A DNA stretch of 64,000 nucleotides from Tritonibacter aquimaris (GCF_009617595.1 NZ_WIXK01000002.1:248001-312000); one strand, 5' to 3'; numbered from the stretch's first letter, positions 18,916 through 28,117 are shown. Program-made: numbers and translations. Notes: generated by a model not told the origin, from the sequence alone.

Positions 18916-19614
18916 TTAATCCGGAGCGAGCATATAACCAGCCCCGCGCACGGTTTGCAGATATTGCGGCTGTTTTGGATTGGGCTCAATCTTGCGACGC
19001 AGGCGGGTGATTTGAACATCAACTGCACGTTCTTGGGCCTGTCCGCGATCACGCCCCAACTCTTCCACCAGCTTGCTGCGGCTGACAGGTTCATTGGGCT
19101 GCGCCGAAAAGATCTTCATCAACTGGCTTTCAGTGCTGGTCAGTCGCACCAGATCCTGGCCTTGCCACATCTCGCCCCGGTCAATGTCATAACGAATGTC
19201 GCCCAGATGCAGCACCTTTGGCGCGGTGTCTTCGGGTTTTGCTTCGGGCATGCGGCGCAAAATAGCGTTGATGCGCAGCAGCAGCTCTTTGGGTTCAAAC
19301 GGTTTGGCCAGATAGTCATCCGCCCCAGCTTCTAGCCCGGCAATGCGGTTTTCCGTTTCGCCCTGTGCGGTCAAAAGAAGAATGGGTGTTGTGTGGGTTT
19401 CGCGCAGTGCTTTGGTCAGCGAGACACCATCTTCGCCGGGCATCATCACATCCAGCACAATCAGGTCAAAATCCAAACCTGAAAGGACGCGGCGCGCGTG
19501 CTGTGCATCGCGGGCAGCGGTGACAAGAAAGCCCGAACGCATCAAGAATTTTTTGAGCAGATCCCGGATCCGCTCATCATCATCCACAATTAACAGGTGG
19601 GCATCGCAATTCAT
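18916..19614 (-). CDS. petR: PetR, OmpR-family response regulator
   Basis: A 232-aa two-domain regulator. The receiver domain (about 5-120) has the acidic pocket DDDE, the phosphoacceptor Asp55 in LIVLDVMMPGEDG and the late Lys in AKPFEP. The C-terminal winged helix (about 135-230) is the OmpR type. It resembles PetR, which in Rhodobacter capsulatus lies beside the bc1 genes and is needed for respiratory and photosynthetic growth. No histidine kinase gene is adjacent. It overlaps petP by 4 bp. Confidence 0.87.
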   Translation of the reverse strand: MNCDAHLLIVDDDERIRDLLKKFLMRSGFLVTAARDAQHARRVLSGLDFDLIVLDVMMPGEDGVSLTKALRETHTTPILLLTAQGETENRIAGLEAGADDYLAKPFEPKELLLRINAILRRMPEAKPEDTAPKVLHLGDIRYDIDRGEMWQGQDLVRLTSTESQLMKIFSAQPNEPVSRSKLVEELGRDRGQAQERAVDVQITRLRRKIEPNPKQPQYLQTVRGAGYMLAPD

Positions 19615-20123
19615 GTACTGGTTTCCCGAAGTTTGGTGTAAGCGCGGCGCATATCTGCATCCATCATGGCTTCTAACACCTTTCTAAACCCTTGTACCGC
19701 TTCAGGTCCTGCTTCTTTGTAAGCTGCGCGCATTCGCGCACGCTGCGCATTGGACAGTTCCGCCTCAAGCGTTTTGCCAGCTTCTGTCAGGTAAAGGTGG
19801 CGTTCACGTTTATCTTCGGTGCCCACACGGCTTTCGACCAGACCGTCTGCGATCAATGTGCGAAGTACACGGTTGAGGGACTGTTTTGTCACCCCCAAGA
19901 GCGACAGCAGATTGTTGACCGTTGTGCCTGGTGCGCGGTTGATAAAGTGTATCGCACGGTGGTGGGCGCGGCCATAGGCGAGCTTTGACAAGATGCGGTC
20001 CGGATCAGCAGTAAAGCCACGATAGGCAAAGAACATCGCTTCAATGCCTTGCCGCAGCTGTTCATCAGTCAGGAACAACAGGCCTTCACTGCCCATAAAT
20101 TGCCCGCTCCGCCCCTCTGACAT
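19611..20123 (-). CDS. petP: PetP, MarR-family transcriptional regulator
   Basis: A 170-aa winged-helix protein. The MarR core is visible: AHHRAIHFINRAPGTTVNNLLSLLGVTKQSLNRVLRTLIADGLVESR, followed by the wing RVGTEDKRERHLYLTEAGK. It is transcribed together with petR, matching the petP-petR pair of Rhodobacter. A dyad 35-51 bp upstream of the start could be its own operator. Signal not known. Confidence 0.87.
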   Translation of the reverse strand: MSEGRSGQFMGSEGLLFLTDEQLRQGIEAMFFAYRGFTADPDRILSKLAYGRAHHRAIHFINRAPGTTVNNLLSLLGVTKQSLNRVLRTLIADGLVESRVGTEDKRERHLYLTEAGKTLEAELSNAQRARMRAAYKEAGPEAVQGFRKVLEAMMDADMRRAYTKLRETST

Positions 20124-20157
20124 GGTGTGCCTCGTGTGTATTGTTTCACGCAGCTTA

Positions 20158-20174
20158 TGTCAGCTATGTTGACA
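20158..20174. promoter_or_regulatory. Dyad upstream of petP, candidate operator
   Basis: tgtca at 20158-20162 and tgaca at 20170-20174 are inverted arms with 7 nt between. The 17-bp site lies between the petP start and ilvE, in a size range used by MarR proteins. It is suggested as an autoregulation site; no direct proof. Confidence 0.35.
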
Positions 20175-20283
20175 TTCCAAGGGTGAAGATGTATCGAATC
20201 TCAGATTTCGCGCAATTATATGTCACTATGTGATGTGTTGAGCGCAATAATGTGTAAGGCATAAGCCCTCGGGAGGGTCTGGG

Positions 20284-21150
20284 ATGGCAGCATATGATGA
20301 CCGCGACGGTCAGATTTGGTTGGATGGTGAATTGATCAACTGGCGGGATGCAAAAGTGCATGTCCTGACCCACGCGATGCATTATGCCTCTTCCGTATTT
20401 GAAGGTGAGCGCGCCTATAACGGTAAGATCTTCAAAAGCCGTGAGCATTCGGTGCGTTTGATTGCATCCGCCGAAGCGCTGGATATGCCAATTCCTTACA
20501 GCATCGATGAGATCGAAGCGGCCAAGGAAGAAACGCTCAAAGCTTCTGGCCTGCAGGATGCCTATGTACGTGTTCTGGTATGGCGTGGCTCTGGCGAGGA
20601 CATGGGTGTGGCCTCTGCCAAAAACCCTGTGCGCATGGCTGTCGCGATCTGGGGTTGGGGCGCCTATTACGGTGACGCCAAAATGCAGGGTGCCAAGCTC
20701 GACATCGCGGAATACAAACGCCCAAGCCCGGAAACCATTCCGGTACACGCCAAAGCGGCGGGGCTATACATGATCTGCACCATCTCCAAGCACAAGGCAG
20801 AAGCCAAAGGCTGCTCAGATGCGTTGTTCATGGACTACCGCGGTTATGTTGCTGAGGCGACTGGGGCGAATATTTTCTTTGTCAAAGATGGCGAAGTGCA
20901 TACCCCGCTGGCAGATTGCTTCTTGAATGGCATCACCCGCCAGACCGTGATTGGCATGCTTAAAGATCGAGGTATTACCGTGCATGAACGTCACATCATG
21001 CCCGAAGAGATGGAAGGCTTTGAACAGTGCTGGCTGACCGGAACCGCGGCAGAAGTCACACCTGTTGGTGAAATCGGCCCTTACAAGTTTGAGGTCGGTA
21101 CGCTGACACGCGACATTGCCGAAGCCTATGAAGCGCTTGTGCGCGCATAA
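20284..21150 (+). CDS. ilvE: Branched-chain amino acid aminotransferase
   Basis: A 288-aa PLP enzyme that interconverts branched-chain keto acids and amino acids. The expected PLP lysine is Lys157 in IPVHAKAAG, and the phosphate-binding EATGANIFFVKDG and NGITRQTVIGM segments are present. Length and order are those of the class IV aminotransferase family (IlvE/BCAT); a D-amino acid or ADC-lyase role is less likely. ATG 20284 is preceded by GGGAGGG. A strong terminator follows. Confidence 0.93.
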   Translation: MAAYDDRDGQIWLDGELINWRDAKVHVLTHAMHYASSVFEGERAYNGKIFKSREHSVRLIASAEALDMPIPYSIDEIEAAKEETLKASGLQDAYVRVLVWRGSGEDMGVASAKNPVRMAVAIWGWGAYYGDAKMQGAKLDIAEYKRPSPETIPVHAKAAGLYMICTISKHKAEAKGCSDALFMDYRGYVAEATGANIFFVKDGEVHTPLADCFLNGITRQTVIGMLKDRGITVHERHIMPEEMEGFEQCWLTGTAAEVTPVGEIGPYKFEVGTLTRDIAEAYEALVRA

Positions 21151-21172
21151 ACGCTAAGGCTTTTATGATTTG

Positions 21173-21201
21173 AAAGCGCCGGTCGGGTCCGGCGCTTTTT
21201 T
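21173..21201 (+). terminator. Rho-independent terminator after ilvE
   Basis: A perfect 10-bp stem (aaagcgccgg / ccggcgcttt) with a 6-nt loop ends in TTTTTT. Confidence 0.9.
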
Positions 21202-21202
21202 G

Positions 21203-22147
21203 TCATCCGCCCTTCATGTCAATCATCGGGCGGGACTTGCCGCGTTTGAGGCCCAGTTTGTGCTCGCGCCACAGCACCAGACCGTTGCTTGCGATGACAA
21301 TTGCAGCCCCGATCAGCATGACCGCGGTGGGCAGTTCGTGGAACCACACATAGCCCAGCACAATCGAAAACAGCATCGACACATAGTCATAAGGCGCAAG
21401 CAATGACGCAGGCGCAAAGCGGTAGGATGACGTGATGAAGATCTGCGCAACTCCGCCAATCAGCCCCGCACCAACAAGCAGCAACAGATCCTGTGTGCTT
21501 GGGATCACCCAGCCAAACAGCGGCCAGGTCATCAGCCCAAGCACAGAGGCGGTGATTGAGAAATAAAACACAATCGCAGCCGTGTGTTCCGTCTGAACCA
21601 GTTTGCGAATGTGGATCTGCACCAAACCACGCAGCATTGTTGCCATCAAAACAGACATTGCACCCAATGCGGCCGCCCCGGTGAGCCCATCAACACCACC
21701 CAGACGTGGCCACAGCATGATCGTTACCCCGAGTAGGCCAATTGCCACGGCTGAAATGCGGATAAATCGAATGGTCTCTCCCAGAAACATCGCTGCAAAA
21801 ATCAGGGTGAATATTGGTGTGGCAAAACCAATAGCGGTGACTTCTGGTAGGGGCAGCAAACTAAGGCCCAGAAAGGTGAGCGCCATAGACGCCGTGCCAA
21901 ACAGGCCGCGCCAGACATGGCCCAGTGGTCGCTTTGCCACCAATCCCTTGCGCAGCTCGCCGCGAATGCTCAACCACAAGACGATCACCGGAATGGCGCA
22001 GAAAGAGCGGAAAAACACCGCTTCGCCAATGGGGACGCTTTCTGTGGCTTCCTTGATCATGGCGGACATGATCGTAAAGCACGCGATTGCGATAACTTTC
22101 AGAGCAATACCCAGAGCAGGTCGGTGCGATGTGAGGGATGAAGACAT
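21203..22147 (-). CDS. DMT-superfamily (EamA) transporter
   Basis: A 314-aa integral membrane protein with ten predicted transmembrane segments in two EamA repeats (for example SVPIGEAVFFRSFCAIPVI in the first and TAIGFATPIFTLIFAAMFLGE near the middle). Such proteins export metabolites; the substrate is unknown. The open frame extends to 22330, but I chose ATG 22147 (SSSLTSHRP), which has AGG 8 bp upstream and lies just before the first membrane helix; ATG 22177 is a second option. It lies 50 bp downstream of a metal-transporter gene on the same strand. Confidence 0.8.
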   Translation of the reverse strand: MSSSLTSHRPALGIALKVIAIACFTIMSAMIKEATESVPIGEAVFFRSFCAIPVIVLWLSIRGELRKGLVAKRPLGHVWRGLFGTASMALTFLGLSLLPLPEVTAIGFATPIFTLIFAAMFLGETIRFIRISAVAIGLLGVTIMLWPRLGGVDGLTGAAALGAMSVLMATMLRGLVQIHIRKLVQTEHTAAIVFYFSITASVLGLMTWPLFGWVIPSTQDLLLLVGAGLIGGVAQIFITSSYRFAPASLLAPYDYVSMLFSIVLGYVWFHELPTAVMLIGAAIVIASNGLVLWREHKLGLKRGKSRPMIDMKGG

Positions 22148-22197
22148 CTGCCAAACCTGCACTGCCTTTGCATTCATCGCAATGGGGCAGGTGTAAA

Positions 22198-22824
22198 TTA
22201 CACCTTTGCTTGGTGCCAGTCTCGTTGTTCGGCAAGTGCTTGTATCAAAATGCGAATTGCCGAATTGACAAAAAGCGTAGCCATAAGGCCCGCTACAATC
22301 AGATCGGGCCAGCCGGTGCTGGTGCCCCAAACGCCAAGCGCTGCAAACATGACCGCCACATTGCCAATGGCATCATTACGCGAGCATAGCCAAACCGAGC
22401 GCACATTGGCATCGCCATCCTTATAGCGCACCAGTAAGAAGACAGAGGTGAGATTGGCCGCAAGCGCGAGAAATCCGATACTTCCCATGACTTCAGCCTG
22501 TGGAAGGCCCAAAACAAACACGTGGTAGATGGTGCTGCCAAAGACCCAAAGCCCCATGCCAAGCAGGCTCATGGCTTTCAGTAAGGCCGCTCGCGACCTC
22601 ACAATCAGGCTCGACCCGATCACAGCAAGCGAAAGCCCATAGGTCAGCGCGTCGCCCAGGAAATCCAACGCATCCGCCTTGAGCGCCTGGCTTCCCGCCA
22701 TTTGTCCCGCAGTCAGTTCAACGCCGAACATCACCGCATTGATGGCGATCACCAACCATAATCTGCGTTTATAGTCCGCGGAGAGCCCATCAAACTTTGC
22801 CCCATGTCCGCAACATCCAGCCAT
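22198..22824 (-). CDS. Cation diffusion facilitator-like transporter, short form
   Basis: A 208-aa membrane protein of the CDF fold, lacking the usual cytoplasmic C-terminal dimer domain. The N-terminus is CC-rich (MAGCCGHG), a possible metal-binding start. TM2 carries D-xxx-D (DFLGD), as in YiiP, but the TM5 pair reads NDAIGN instead of HxxxD, so metal specificity is unclear. It is divergent from a MerR-type regulator and preceded by a MerR-type promoter with a 19-bp spacer. Export of zinc or a similar metal is inferred from this context. Confidence 0.75.
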   Translation of the reverse strand: MAGCCGHGAKFDGLSADYKRRLWLVIAINAVMFGVELTAGQMAGSQALKADALDFLGDALTYGLSLAVIGSSLIVRSRAALLKAMSLLGMGLWVFGSTIYHVFVLGLPQAEVMGSIGFLALAANLTSVFLLVRYKDGDANVRSVWLCSRNDAIGNVAVMFAALGVWGTSTGWPDLIVAGLMATLFVNSAIRILIQALAEQRDWHQAKV

Positions 22825-22856
22825 CTGTCTTGTCCTTGAAACACAACAATGGATAA

Positions 22857-22887
22857 TGTGTAATTGCTCTAGTCACTGGAGGTTCAA
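22857..22887 (-). promoter_or_regulatory. MerR-type promoter/operator for the CDF gene
   Basis: Reading the minus strand, TTGAAC (-35, 22882-22887) and TACACA (-10, 22857-22862) are separated by 19 bp. That long spacer is typical of MerR-regulated promoters. The spacer contains a near-perfect dyad, ctctagt/c/actggag (22867-22881, one mismatch). The divergent merR gene starts 9 bp away. Confidence 0.6.
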
Positions 22888-22895
22888 GGGGTTTT

Positions 22896-23315
22896 ATGGC
22901 TTTTTCGATTGGCGCGATGTCCAAGGCAACAGGGGTAAAGGTGCCAACGATCCGCTACTATGAGGAAATTGGTATTTTACCAGAGGCGCAGCGCAATGCA
23001 GGCAATCAGCGGCGCTATGATCAGGCCGCCTTGGATACGCTTGGTTTTATCAAACACGCGCGCGAGCTGGGATTCAGCCTAGAAAGCATCAAGGAGCTGA
23101 TCGGCCTGGATGGTTGGTTGGATGAGGATTGCGCGCTCGCCAATGAAATCGCCAAACGCCAGCTGATCGAGGTGCGCGGCCGTATTTCGCGGCTCGAAAA
23201 AATCGCCAAGGAGCTTGAGCGTATCAGCACCCTTTGTGATGGCGCGCATGGTGGCCAATGCCGGGTGCTGACCGCGCTCGGTGATCACAGTCAGTGCGAT
23301 GGTGATCATAAATAA
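22896..23315 (+). CDS. MerR-family metal-responsive regulator
   Basis: A 139-aa MerR protein. The winged helix (MSKATGVKVPTIRYYEEIGILP) is followed by a long dimerisation helix and a metal-binding loop. Cys79, Cys114 and Cys122 plus His118 lie at or near the ligand positions known for E. coli ZntR (C79, C114, H119, C124), with a further Cys134 in the tail. I infer sensing of a divalent metal, likely zinc or a related ion. Its divergent neighbour is a CDF-type transporter. Confidence 0.85.
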   Translation: MAFSIGAMSKATGVKVPTIRYYEEIGILPEAQRNAGNQRRYDQAALDTLGFIKHARELGFSLESIKELIGLDGWLDEDCALANEIAKRQLIEVRGRISRLEKIAKELERISTLCDGAHGGQCRVLTALGDHSQCDGDHK

Positions 23316-23339
23316 AAAGCGCCGCAACGGGCGCTTTCT
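23313..23339. terminator. Shared terminator of merR and aroC
   Basis: An 8-bp stem (aaagcgcc / ggcgcttt) with a 6-nt loop lies between convergent genes. On the minus strand it ends in TTTTTATT, so it mainly serves aroC. Confidence 0.75.
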
Positions 23340-23347
23340 AGATTGGA

Positions 23348-24454
23348 TTATTGGCCGATTGTGCCCTGGTTCTCACCGATCTGGCCGCGATGCAGCAGCA
23401 GGTGGTCCAGAATCACGCATGCCATCATGGCTTCGGCCACGGGCACCGCGCGGATACCTACACAAGGATCGTGGCGTCCTTTGGTGATGACCTCAACGCT
23501 TGAACCATCTTTGCGAATCGACTGGCGCGGGGTCAGAATCGACGAGGTTGGTTTCACCGCAAAACGCACAACCACATCCTGACCAGTGGAGATCCCGCCC
23601 AGAATGCCGCCTGCATGGTTTGATGAATATACGGGCTGGCCGTCATTGCCGAGGAAGATTTCATCGGCGTTTTCAGAACCTTTGAGACGCGCGGCATTCA
23701 TGCCTTCGCCGATCTCCACTGCCTTGACCGCATTGATCGACATCATCGCCGCAGCAAGATCGGTGTCGAGTTTGCTGTAGATCGGCGCACCAATGCCTGC
23801 GGGGACGCCTTTGGCAACAATCTCAATCACGGCACCAACCGAATCGTGATCTTTGCGCAGTGCTTGCAGGTAGTCTTCCCAATCTTGCACCGCATCCGCA
23901 TCAGGGATCCAAAAATCATTGGTATCAATCGCATCCCAGTCAAAACGGCTGCGGTCGATTTCCATTTCGCCCATCTGGGTCATGTAGCCTTTGATTTCCA
24001 GACCGGGCACAAGCGCTTTGATCGCTTCGCGCGCAACACCGCCAGCAGCAACCCGCGCCGCGGTCTCGCGCGCCGAAGAGCGTCCGCCACCGCGATAGTC
24101 ACGGTTTCCGTATTTCTGGAAGTAGGTGATATCCGCATGGCCCGGACGGAAGGTCTGGGCAATTTCACCATAGTCACGGCTGCGCTGATCTGTGTTTTCG
24201 ATCATCAGCTGAATAGGTGTACCGGTGGACTTGCCTTCAAACACGCCCGACAGGATTTTCACCGCATCAGGCTCTTTGCGCTGAGTGGTGTTTTTGTTCT
24301 GACCCGGACGGCGTTTATCGAGCCAGACCTGCAGCATCTCGGCCTCAATCGGCACATTGGGCGGGCAGCCATCAACGGTTGCGCCCAAAGCGGGGCCGTG
24401 GCTTTCACCCCAGGTGGTGACGCGGAAGAGGTGTCCAAAGCTGTTCATCGACAT
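23348..24454 (-). CDS. aroC: Chorismate synthase
   Basis: A 368-aa FMN-dependent enzyme that converts EPSP to chorismate, the last shikimate step. The N-terminal [22 protein letters not shown] with the ESHG motif, RPGHAD and [17 protein letters not shown] are the family signatures. The ATG at 24454 has AAGGAG about 9 bp upstream; ATG 24448 two codons on is a weaker choice. It lies about 100 bp after ribH2 on the same strand, separated by a terminator-like hairpin. Confidence 0.95.
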   Translation of the reverse strand: MSMNSFGHLFRVTTWGESHGPALGATVDGCPPNVPIEAEMLQVWLDKRRPGQNKNTTQRKEPDAVKILSGVFEGKSTGTPIQLMIENTDQRSRDYGEIAQTFRPGHADITYFQKYGNRDYRGGGRSSARETAARVAAGGVAREAIKALVPGLEIKGYMTQMGEMEIDRSRFDWDAIDTNDFWIPDADAVQDWEDYLQALRKDHDSVGAVIEIVAKGVPAGIGAPIYSKLDTDLAAAMMSINAVKAVEIGEGMNAARLKGSENADEIFLGNDGQPVYSSNHAGGILGGISTGQDVVVRFAVKPTSSILTPRQSIRKDGSSVEVITKGRHDPCVGIRAVPVAEAMMACVILDHLLLHRGQIGENQGTIGQ

Positions 24455-24510
24455 GGGGTGCGGTCTCCTTTGTGGGACGTGCTTACCCTTGCGCGCAGCT
24501 TGTCTCAAGA

Positions 24511-24543
24511 GGGAAGGGCGCGCCCAGACCTGCGCGCGCCCCT
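24511..24543 (-). terminator. Terminator between ribH2 and aroC
   Basis: On the minus strand a GC-rich 8-bp stem (gggcgcgc / gcgcgccc) is followed by TTCCCTCTT. It would partly isolate aroC from the riboswitch-controlled gene. Confidence 0.65.
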
Positions 24544-24551
24544 ATAAACGG

Positions 24552-25007
24552 TTATTCAGCTGCAATTGCAGGGTTTGCTGCGATCTTGGCGCGTGTCTCC
24601 TGGATCATCAGTGCGGCCCGCGCGGCTTCTTTGCCTTTCAGCACGAAGTGTTCGGCGTAGATCGCATTGTGATGATCTGTTTCCTGGAAGTGATGCGGGG
24701 TGAGCGACACCGAAAGTACCGGAACGCCGGTATCTTGGCTTGCGCGCATCAACCCATCCACAACGGCTTGAGCGACAAAATCATGCCGGTAGATGCCGCC
24801 ATCCACCACAAGCGCAGCGCAGGCGATGGCCGCATATTGCCCGGTTTTTGCCAGATCCTGCGCAATCAACGGCATTTCAAAAGCGCCCGGAACGTCAAAT
24901 ACATCCACCTGCTCAGCAGGGATGAGTTCCAAAAAGCCCTTGAGAGCCTGATCAACAATATCGGAATGCCAGTTTGCTTTTACAAAAGCGTAGCGGGTGT
25001 GTGTCAT
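24552..25007 (-). CDS. ribH2: 6,7-dimethyl-8-ribityllumazine synthase, RibH2 type
   Basis: A 151-aa lumazine synthase, the penultimate step of riboflavin synthesis. The segments FVKANWHSDIVDQAL, DVFDVPGAFEMPLIAQ and VDGGIYRHDFVAQAVVDGLM define the family, and the sequence is of the RibH2 type known from Brucella. It is preceded by an FMN riboswitch about 84 nt upstream of ATG 25007, with AAGGAG before the start. Other rib genes are not in the window, so this copy is regulated on its own. Confidence 0.93.
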   Translation of the reverse strand: MTHTRYAFVKANWHSDIVDQALKGFLELIPAEQVDVFDVPGAFEMPLIAQDLAKTGQYAAIACAALVVDGGIYRHDFVAQAVVDGLMRASQDTGVPVLSVSLTPHHFQETDHHNAIYAEHFVLKGKEAARAALMIQETRAKIAANPAIAAE

Positions 25008-25090
25008 CGAAATCTCCTTTGGTTTGACACGTCACCCAAGGCGATAACGAACGACGTTAGGCACACTGATACAGTGGCCCAATCGCACGG

Positions 25091-25232
25091 TCTCTTTCAT
25101 CCGGACTATAACCGTCGGCTCTGGAGTTGCACCAGATCTGCTGACGCCCGGCAATGCCGGGCCGCTCGCGGGCTTATGGGGGCGTGCCCCATTTACCGCC
25201 GGTGGGGAATTTCACCCCGCCCTGAGAACGCC
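25091..25232 (-). promoter_or_regulatory. FMN riboswitch (RFN element) controlling ribH2
   Basis: The minus-strand transcript has the RFN core: TTCTCAGGGCGGGGTGAAA at its 5' end, CCACCGGCGGTA, AGCCCGCGAGC, CAGATCTGGTGCAACTCCAG and the 3' CCGACGGTTATAGTCCGGATG-AAAGAG end. All conserved arms are present. About 84 nt separate it from the ribH2 start. Small hairpins in that spacer may form the expression platform; I could not fold it. Binding of FMN would lower ribH2 expression. Confidence 0.94.
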
Positions 25233-25375
25233 GCGACACTGCCAATTTGAATGTTGGAATGCAAGAGAGAAGCACCAATATAGATCTGGTTCACTGAAAC
25301 GGGATCGCTTGTAACAGTTGCTGTTTCTTTTTGGCGGAGCCCCTAAGTTAATCCTATCGAATCAGGAGATTTCCA

Positions 25376-25972
25376 ATGCGTCTGTTTTTTGCGTCTGCCT
25401 CCCCATTTGTACGTAAAGTCATGATTGTGCTCGAAGAGACGGGACAAATGGACGATGTGAAGCTGGAGAAGGTTCAAACGACCCCTTTGTCTCCTGATCT
25501 GGGGCTGTCGTCGGCAAATCCGATGGCCAAGATACCCGCTCTTGAGCGCCCAAATGGGGCCACGCTTTACGATAGCCGGGTGATCTGTGAGTTTTTAAAT
25601 GCCCGGGCGGACGCAACGTTATATGCGCGTGGTTGGGAAAGCAAAATTCTTGAAGCAACAGGTGACGGAATCGCGGATGCAGCTGTGCTTATGTCCTACG
25701 AAAAGCGCCTGCGCCCAGAGGGGTTGGTCTGGGATGACTGGCTGAAATCTCAGCTGGCCAAAATCCATGGCGCCTGTTCTGCATTGAACACGCGTTGGAT
25801 GAGCCACCTGCAAGGGCCTTTGGACATTGGACAAATTGCCGTGGCTTGCGCCTTGGACTATGTTGATTTTCGCCATCCGGATGCAAATTGGCGACAAGGT
25901 AACGATGATCTGGCAAATTGGCTGGCGGAGTTCGCGCAACGCGAGAGCATGATTTCCTCTAGCCCGAGTTAA
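25376..25972 (+). CDS. Glutathione S-transferase family protein (second)
   Basis: A 198-aa GST-like protein with the N-terminal thioredoxin-fold segment RLFFASASPFVRKVMIVLEETG and ANPMAKIPALERPNGATLYDSRVICEFLN, followed by a helical domain. The first-domain motif has SPFVRK where a Ser/Cys active-site residue is usual, so it may use Ser. AGGAG precedes ATG 25376. Substrate unknown; unrelated to the adjacent rib and pet genes. Confidence 0.82.
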   Translation: MRLFFASASPFVRKVMIVLEETGQMDDVKLEKVQTTPLSPDLGLSSANPMAKIPALERPNGATLYDSRVICEFLNARADATLYARGWESKILEATGDGIADAAVLMSYEKRLRPEGLVWDDWLKSQLAKIHGACSALNTRWMSHLQGPLDIGQIAVACALDYVDFRHPDANWRQGNDDLANWLAEFAQRESMISSSPS

Positions 25973-26199
25973 ATACTCAAAAAAAGCGTTTTAGGGCTTG
26001 AACAAACATCAAAGACTCATCAAATAAGCCGTGTATTCGGTACCAGCCGACTTCGAATGTTACACCATGCAGCCCTGCGATGGTTTGACCGCTAGACGAA
26101 TGCAACTCTCCAATATAAACACCCGTATAAGGCGCCGCCTTAACCGGTGGCGTTTGCATGTTTGCTCGTAATTAAGAGCGATGAAATTGGAGAAGCCTC

Positions 26200-26757
26200 G
26201 TGTCCCACGCAGAAGATACCGAAGGAACCCGGAGAGATTTCCTCTATTACGTCACTGGAACCGCCGGGGTTGTAACCGCTGGCGCCGCTATTTGGCCGCT
26301 GGTAAATCAGATGAACCCTTCGGCTGATGTTCAAGCCTTGTCTTCCATCCTTGTTGATGTGGGGGATGTTGAGGTTGGCACCCAGATTTCAGTGATGTTT
26401 CTAGGTAAACCGGTTTTTATTCGCCGTCGTACCCAAGAAGAAATTGATGAAGCACGCGCCGTTGATTTGGCTGAGCTTGTTGATGGCGTTGCCCGTAACG
26501 CCAACAAAGGTGATGTTGACGCGTCAGATGTAAACCGCAGCATGGATGAGGCGGGCGAGTGGCTGGTGATGATGGGCGTATGTACCCACCTCGGCTGCGT
26601 ACCTCTCGGCAATGCGGGGGATTACCACGGCTGGTTCTGCCCATGCCACGGCTCCCACTACGACACATCTGGCCGGATCCGGAAAGGCCCTGCGCCTGAG
26701 AACCTGCCGGTGCCAGTCGCCGAATTCACCAATGAAACCACTCTCAAGCTCGGTTAA
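26200..26757 (+). CDS. petA: Ubiquinol-cytochrome c reductase, Rieske iron-sulfur subunit
   Basis: A 185-aa Rieske protein of cytochrome bc1 that oxidises quinol at the Qo site and passes electrons to cytochrome c1. A twin-Arg-type N-terminus (GTRRDFLYY) and one membrane anchor (about 18-35) come first. The 2Fe-2S ligands lie in CTHLGC (Cys128, His130) and CPCHGSHYD (Cys147, His150), with Cys133 and Cys149 for the disulfide. The start is GTG 26200, preceded by GGAG. First gene of petABC. Confidence 0.96.
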   Translation: MSHAEDTEGTRRDFLYYVTGTAGVVTAGAAIWPLVNQMNPSADVQALSSILVDVGDVEVGTQISVMFLGKPVFIRRRTQEEIDEARAVDLAELVDGVARNANKGDVDASDVNRSMDEAGEWLVMMGVCTHLGCVPLGNAGDYHGWFCPCHGSHYDTSGRIRKGPAPENLPVPVAEFTNETTLKLG

Positions 26758-26770
26758 AGGAGGTCGCTAG

Positions 26771-28099
26771 ATGTCTGGTATCCCGCATGACCATTACGAG
26801 CCAAAATCCGGTGGCGAAAAGTGGCTCCACAGCCGCCTGCCCATCGTTGGGCTGATTTACGACACGATTATGATTCCCACTCCAAAAAACCTGAATTGGT
26901 GGTGGATTTGGGGCATTGTGCTGGCCTTCTGCTTGGCGTTGCAAATTGTAACCGGCATTGTGCTGGTGATGCATTATACGCCGAATGAGCATCTCGCCTT
27001 TGCAAGCGTTGAACACATTATGCGCAATGTGAATGGCGGCTATATGATCCGCTATCTGCACGCAAATGGCGCATCGCTTTTCTTTGTTGCTGTTTACATC
27101 CACATTTTCCGCGGCCTGTTCTATGGCTCATACAAAGCCCCGCGCGAAATCACCTGGATCGTGGGCATGCTGATCTATCTTTTGATGATGGGCACCGCCT
27201 TTATGGGTTACGTTCTGCCGTGGGGACAGATGTCCTTCTGGGGCGCGACTGTTATCACCGGCCTGTTTGGTGCGATCCCGCTCGTGGGTGAGCCAATCCA
27301 AACCCTGCTTTTGGGTGGTCCAGCGGTAGATAACGCGACGCTGAACCGTTTCTTCTCCCTGCACTATCTGCTGCCATTTGTGATTGCAGCACTGGTCGTG
27401 GTGCATATCTGGGCGTTCCACACCACCGGCAACAACAACCCAACAGGTGTTGAAGTTCGTCGTGGGTCCAAAGAAGAGGCCGAAAAAGATACACTGCCGT
27501 TCTGGCCGTATTTTGTAATCAAGGATTTCCTGGGTCTGGCCGTTGTGCTGCTGATCTTCTGGGCGATCGTTGGCTTTATGCCAAACTATCTGGGTCACCC
27601 GGATAACTACATCGAAGCCAATCCGCTGGTGACACCCGCGCATATTGTGCCTGAATGGTACTTCCTGCCCTTCTATGCGATCCTGCGTGCCTTCACCAGT
27701 GAGGTCTGGGTGGTGCAGATTGCGTCCTTCGTGACGGGCGGCATTGTGGATGCCAAGTTCTTTGGTGTGTTGGCCATGTTTGGTGCGATCATTGCGATGG
27801 CGCTGGCACCTTGGCTGGACACTTCACTGGTGCGCTCAGGCAAATACCGTCCGCAGTTCAAATGGTGGTTCCTGCTTCTGGTTGTCGATTTCTTTGCCCT
27901 GATGTGGCTTGGTGCGATGCCTGCGGAAGAGCCCTATGCAAGCTTCTCGCTGATCGGCTCTGCTTACTGGTTTGGTTACTTCTTCGTGATCCTGCCGCTT
28001 CTGGGGGTCATCGAGAAACCGGATACACCGCCTGAAACCATCGAAGAGGATTTCAACAGCCACTACGGGCCGAAATCCGAAGCTACTCCTGCTGAATAA
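26771..28099 (+). CDS. petB: Cytochrome b subunit of bc1 complex
   Basis: A 442-aa polytopic protein with two haem b groups. His ligand segments ([22 protein letters not shown] and [12 protein letters not shown]) and the Qo-site PEWY motif ([14 protein letters not shown]) are present, with eight membrane segments expected for the family. The start is ATG 26771, right after GGAGG, 14 bp after petA. Length and gene order match the Rhodobacter fbc/pet operon. Confidence 0.96.
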   Translation: MSGIPHDHYEPKSGGEKWLHSRLPIVGLIYDTIMIPTPKNLNWWWIWGIVLAFCLALQIVTGIVLVMHYTPNEHLAFASVEHIMRNVNGGYMIRYLHANGASLFFVAVYIHIFRGLFYGSYKAPREITWIVGMLIYLLMMGTAFMGYVLPWGQMSFWGATVITGLFGAIPLVGEPIQTLLLGGPAVDNATLNRFFSLHYLLPFVIAALVVVHIWAFHTTGNNNPTGVEVRRGSKEEAEKDTLPFWPYFVIKDFLGLAVVLLIFWAIVGFMPNYLGHPDNYIEANPLVTPAHIVPEWYFLPFYAILRAFTSEVWVVQIASFVTGGIVDAKFFGVLAMFGAIIAMALAPWLDTSLVRSGKYRPQFKWWFLLLVVDFFALMWLGAMPAEEPYASFSLIGSAYWFGYFFVILPLLGVIEKPDTPPETIEEDFNSHYGPKSEATPAE

Positions 28100-28117
28100 G
28101 AGGAAGGACAGCTACAC

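Noticed and set aside
25977-26159. A 60-codon minus-strand frame between the second GST and petA
   Set aside because: No ribosome site of note, no recognisable motif, and it lies in a spacer just ahead of the petA start; treated as chance.
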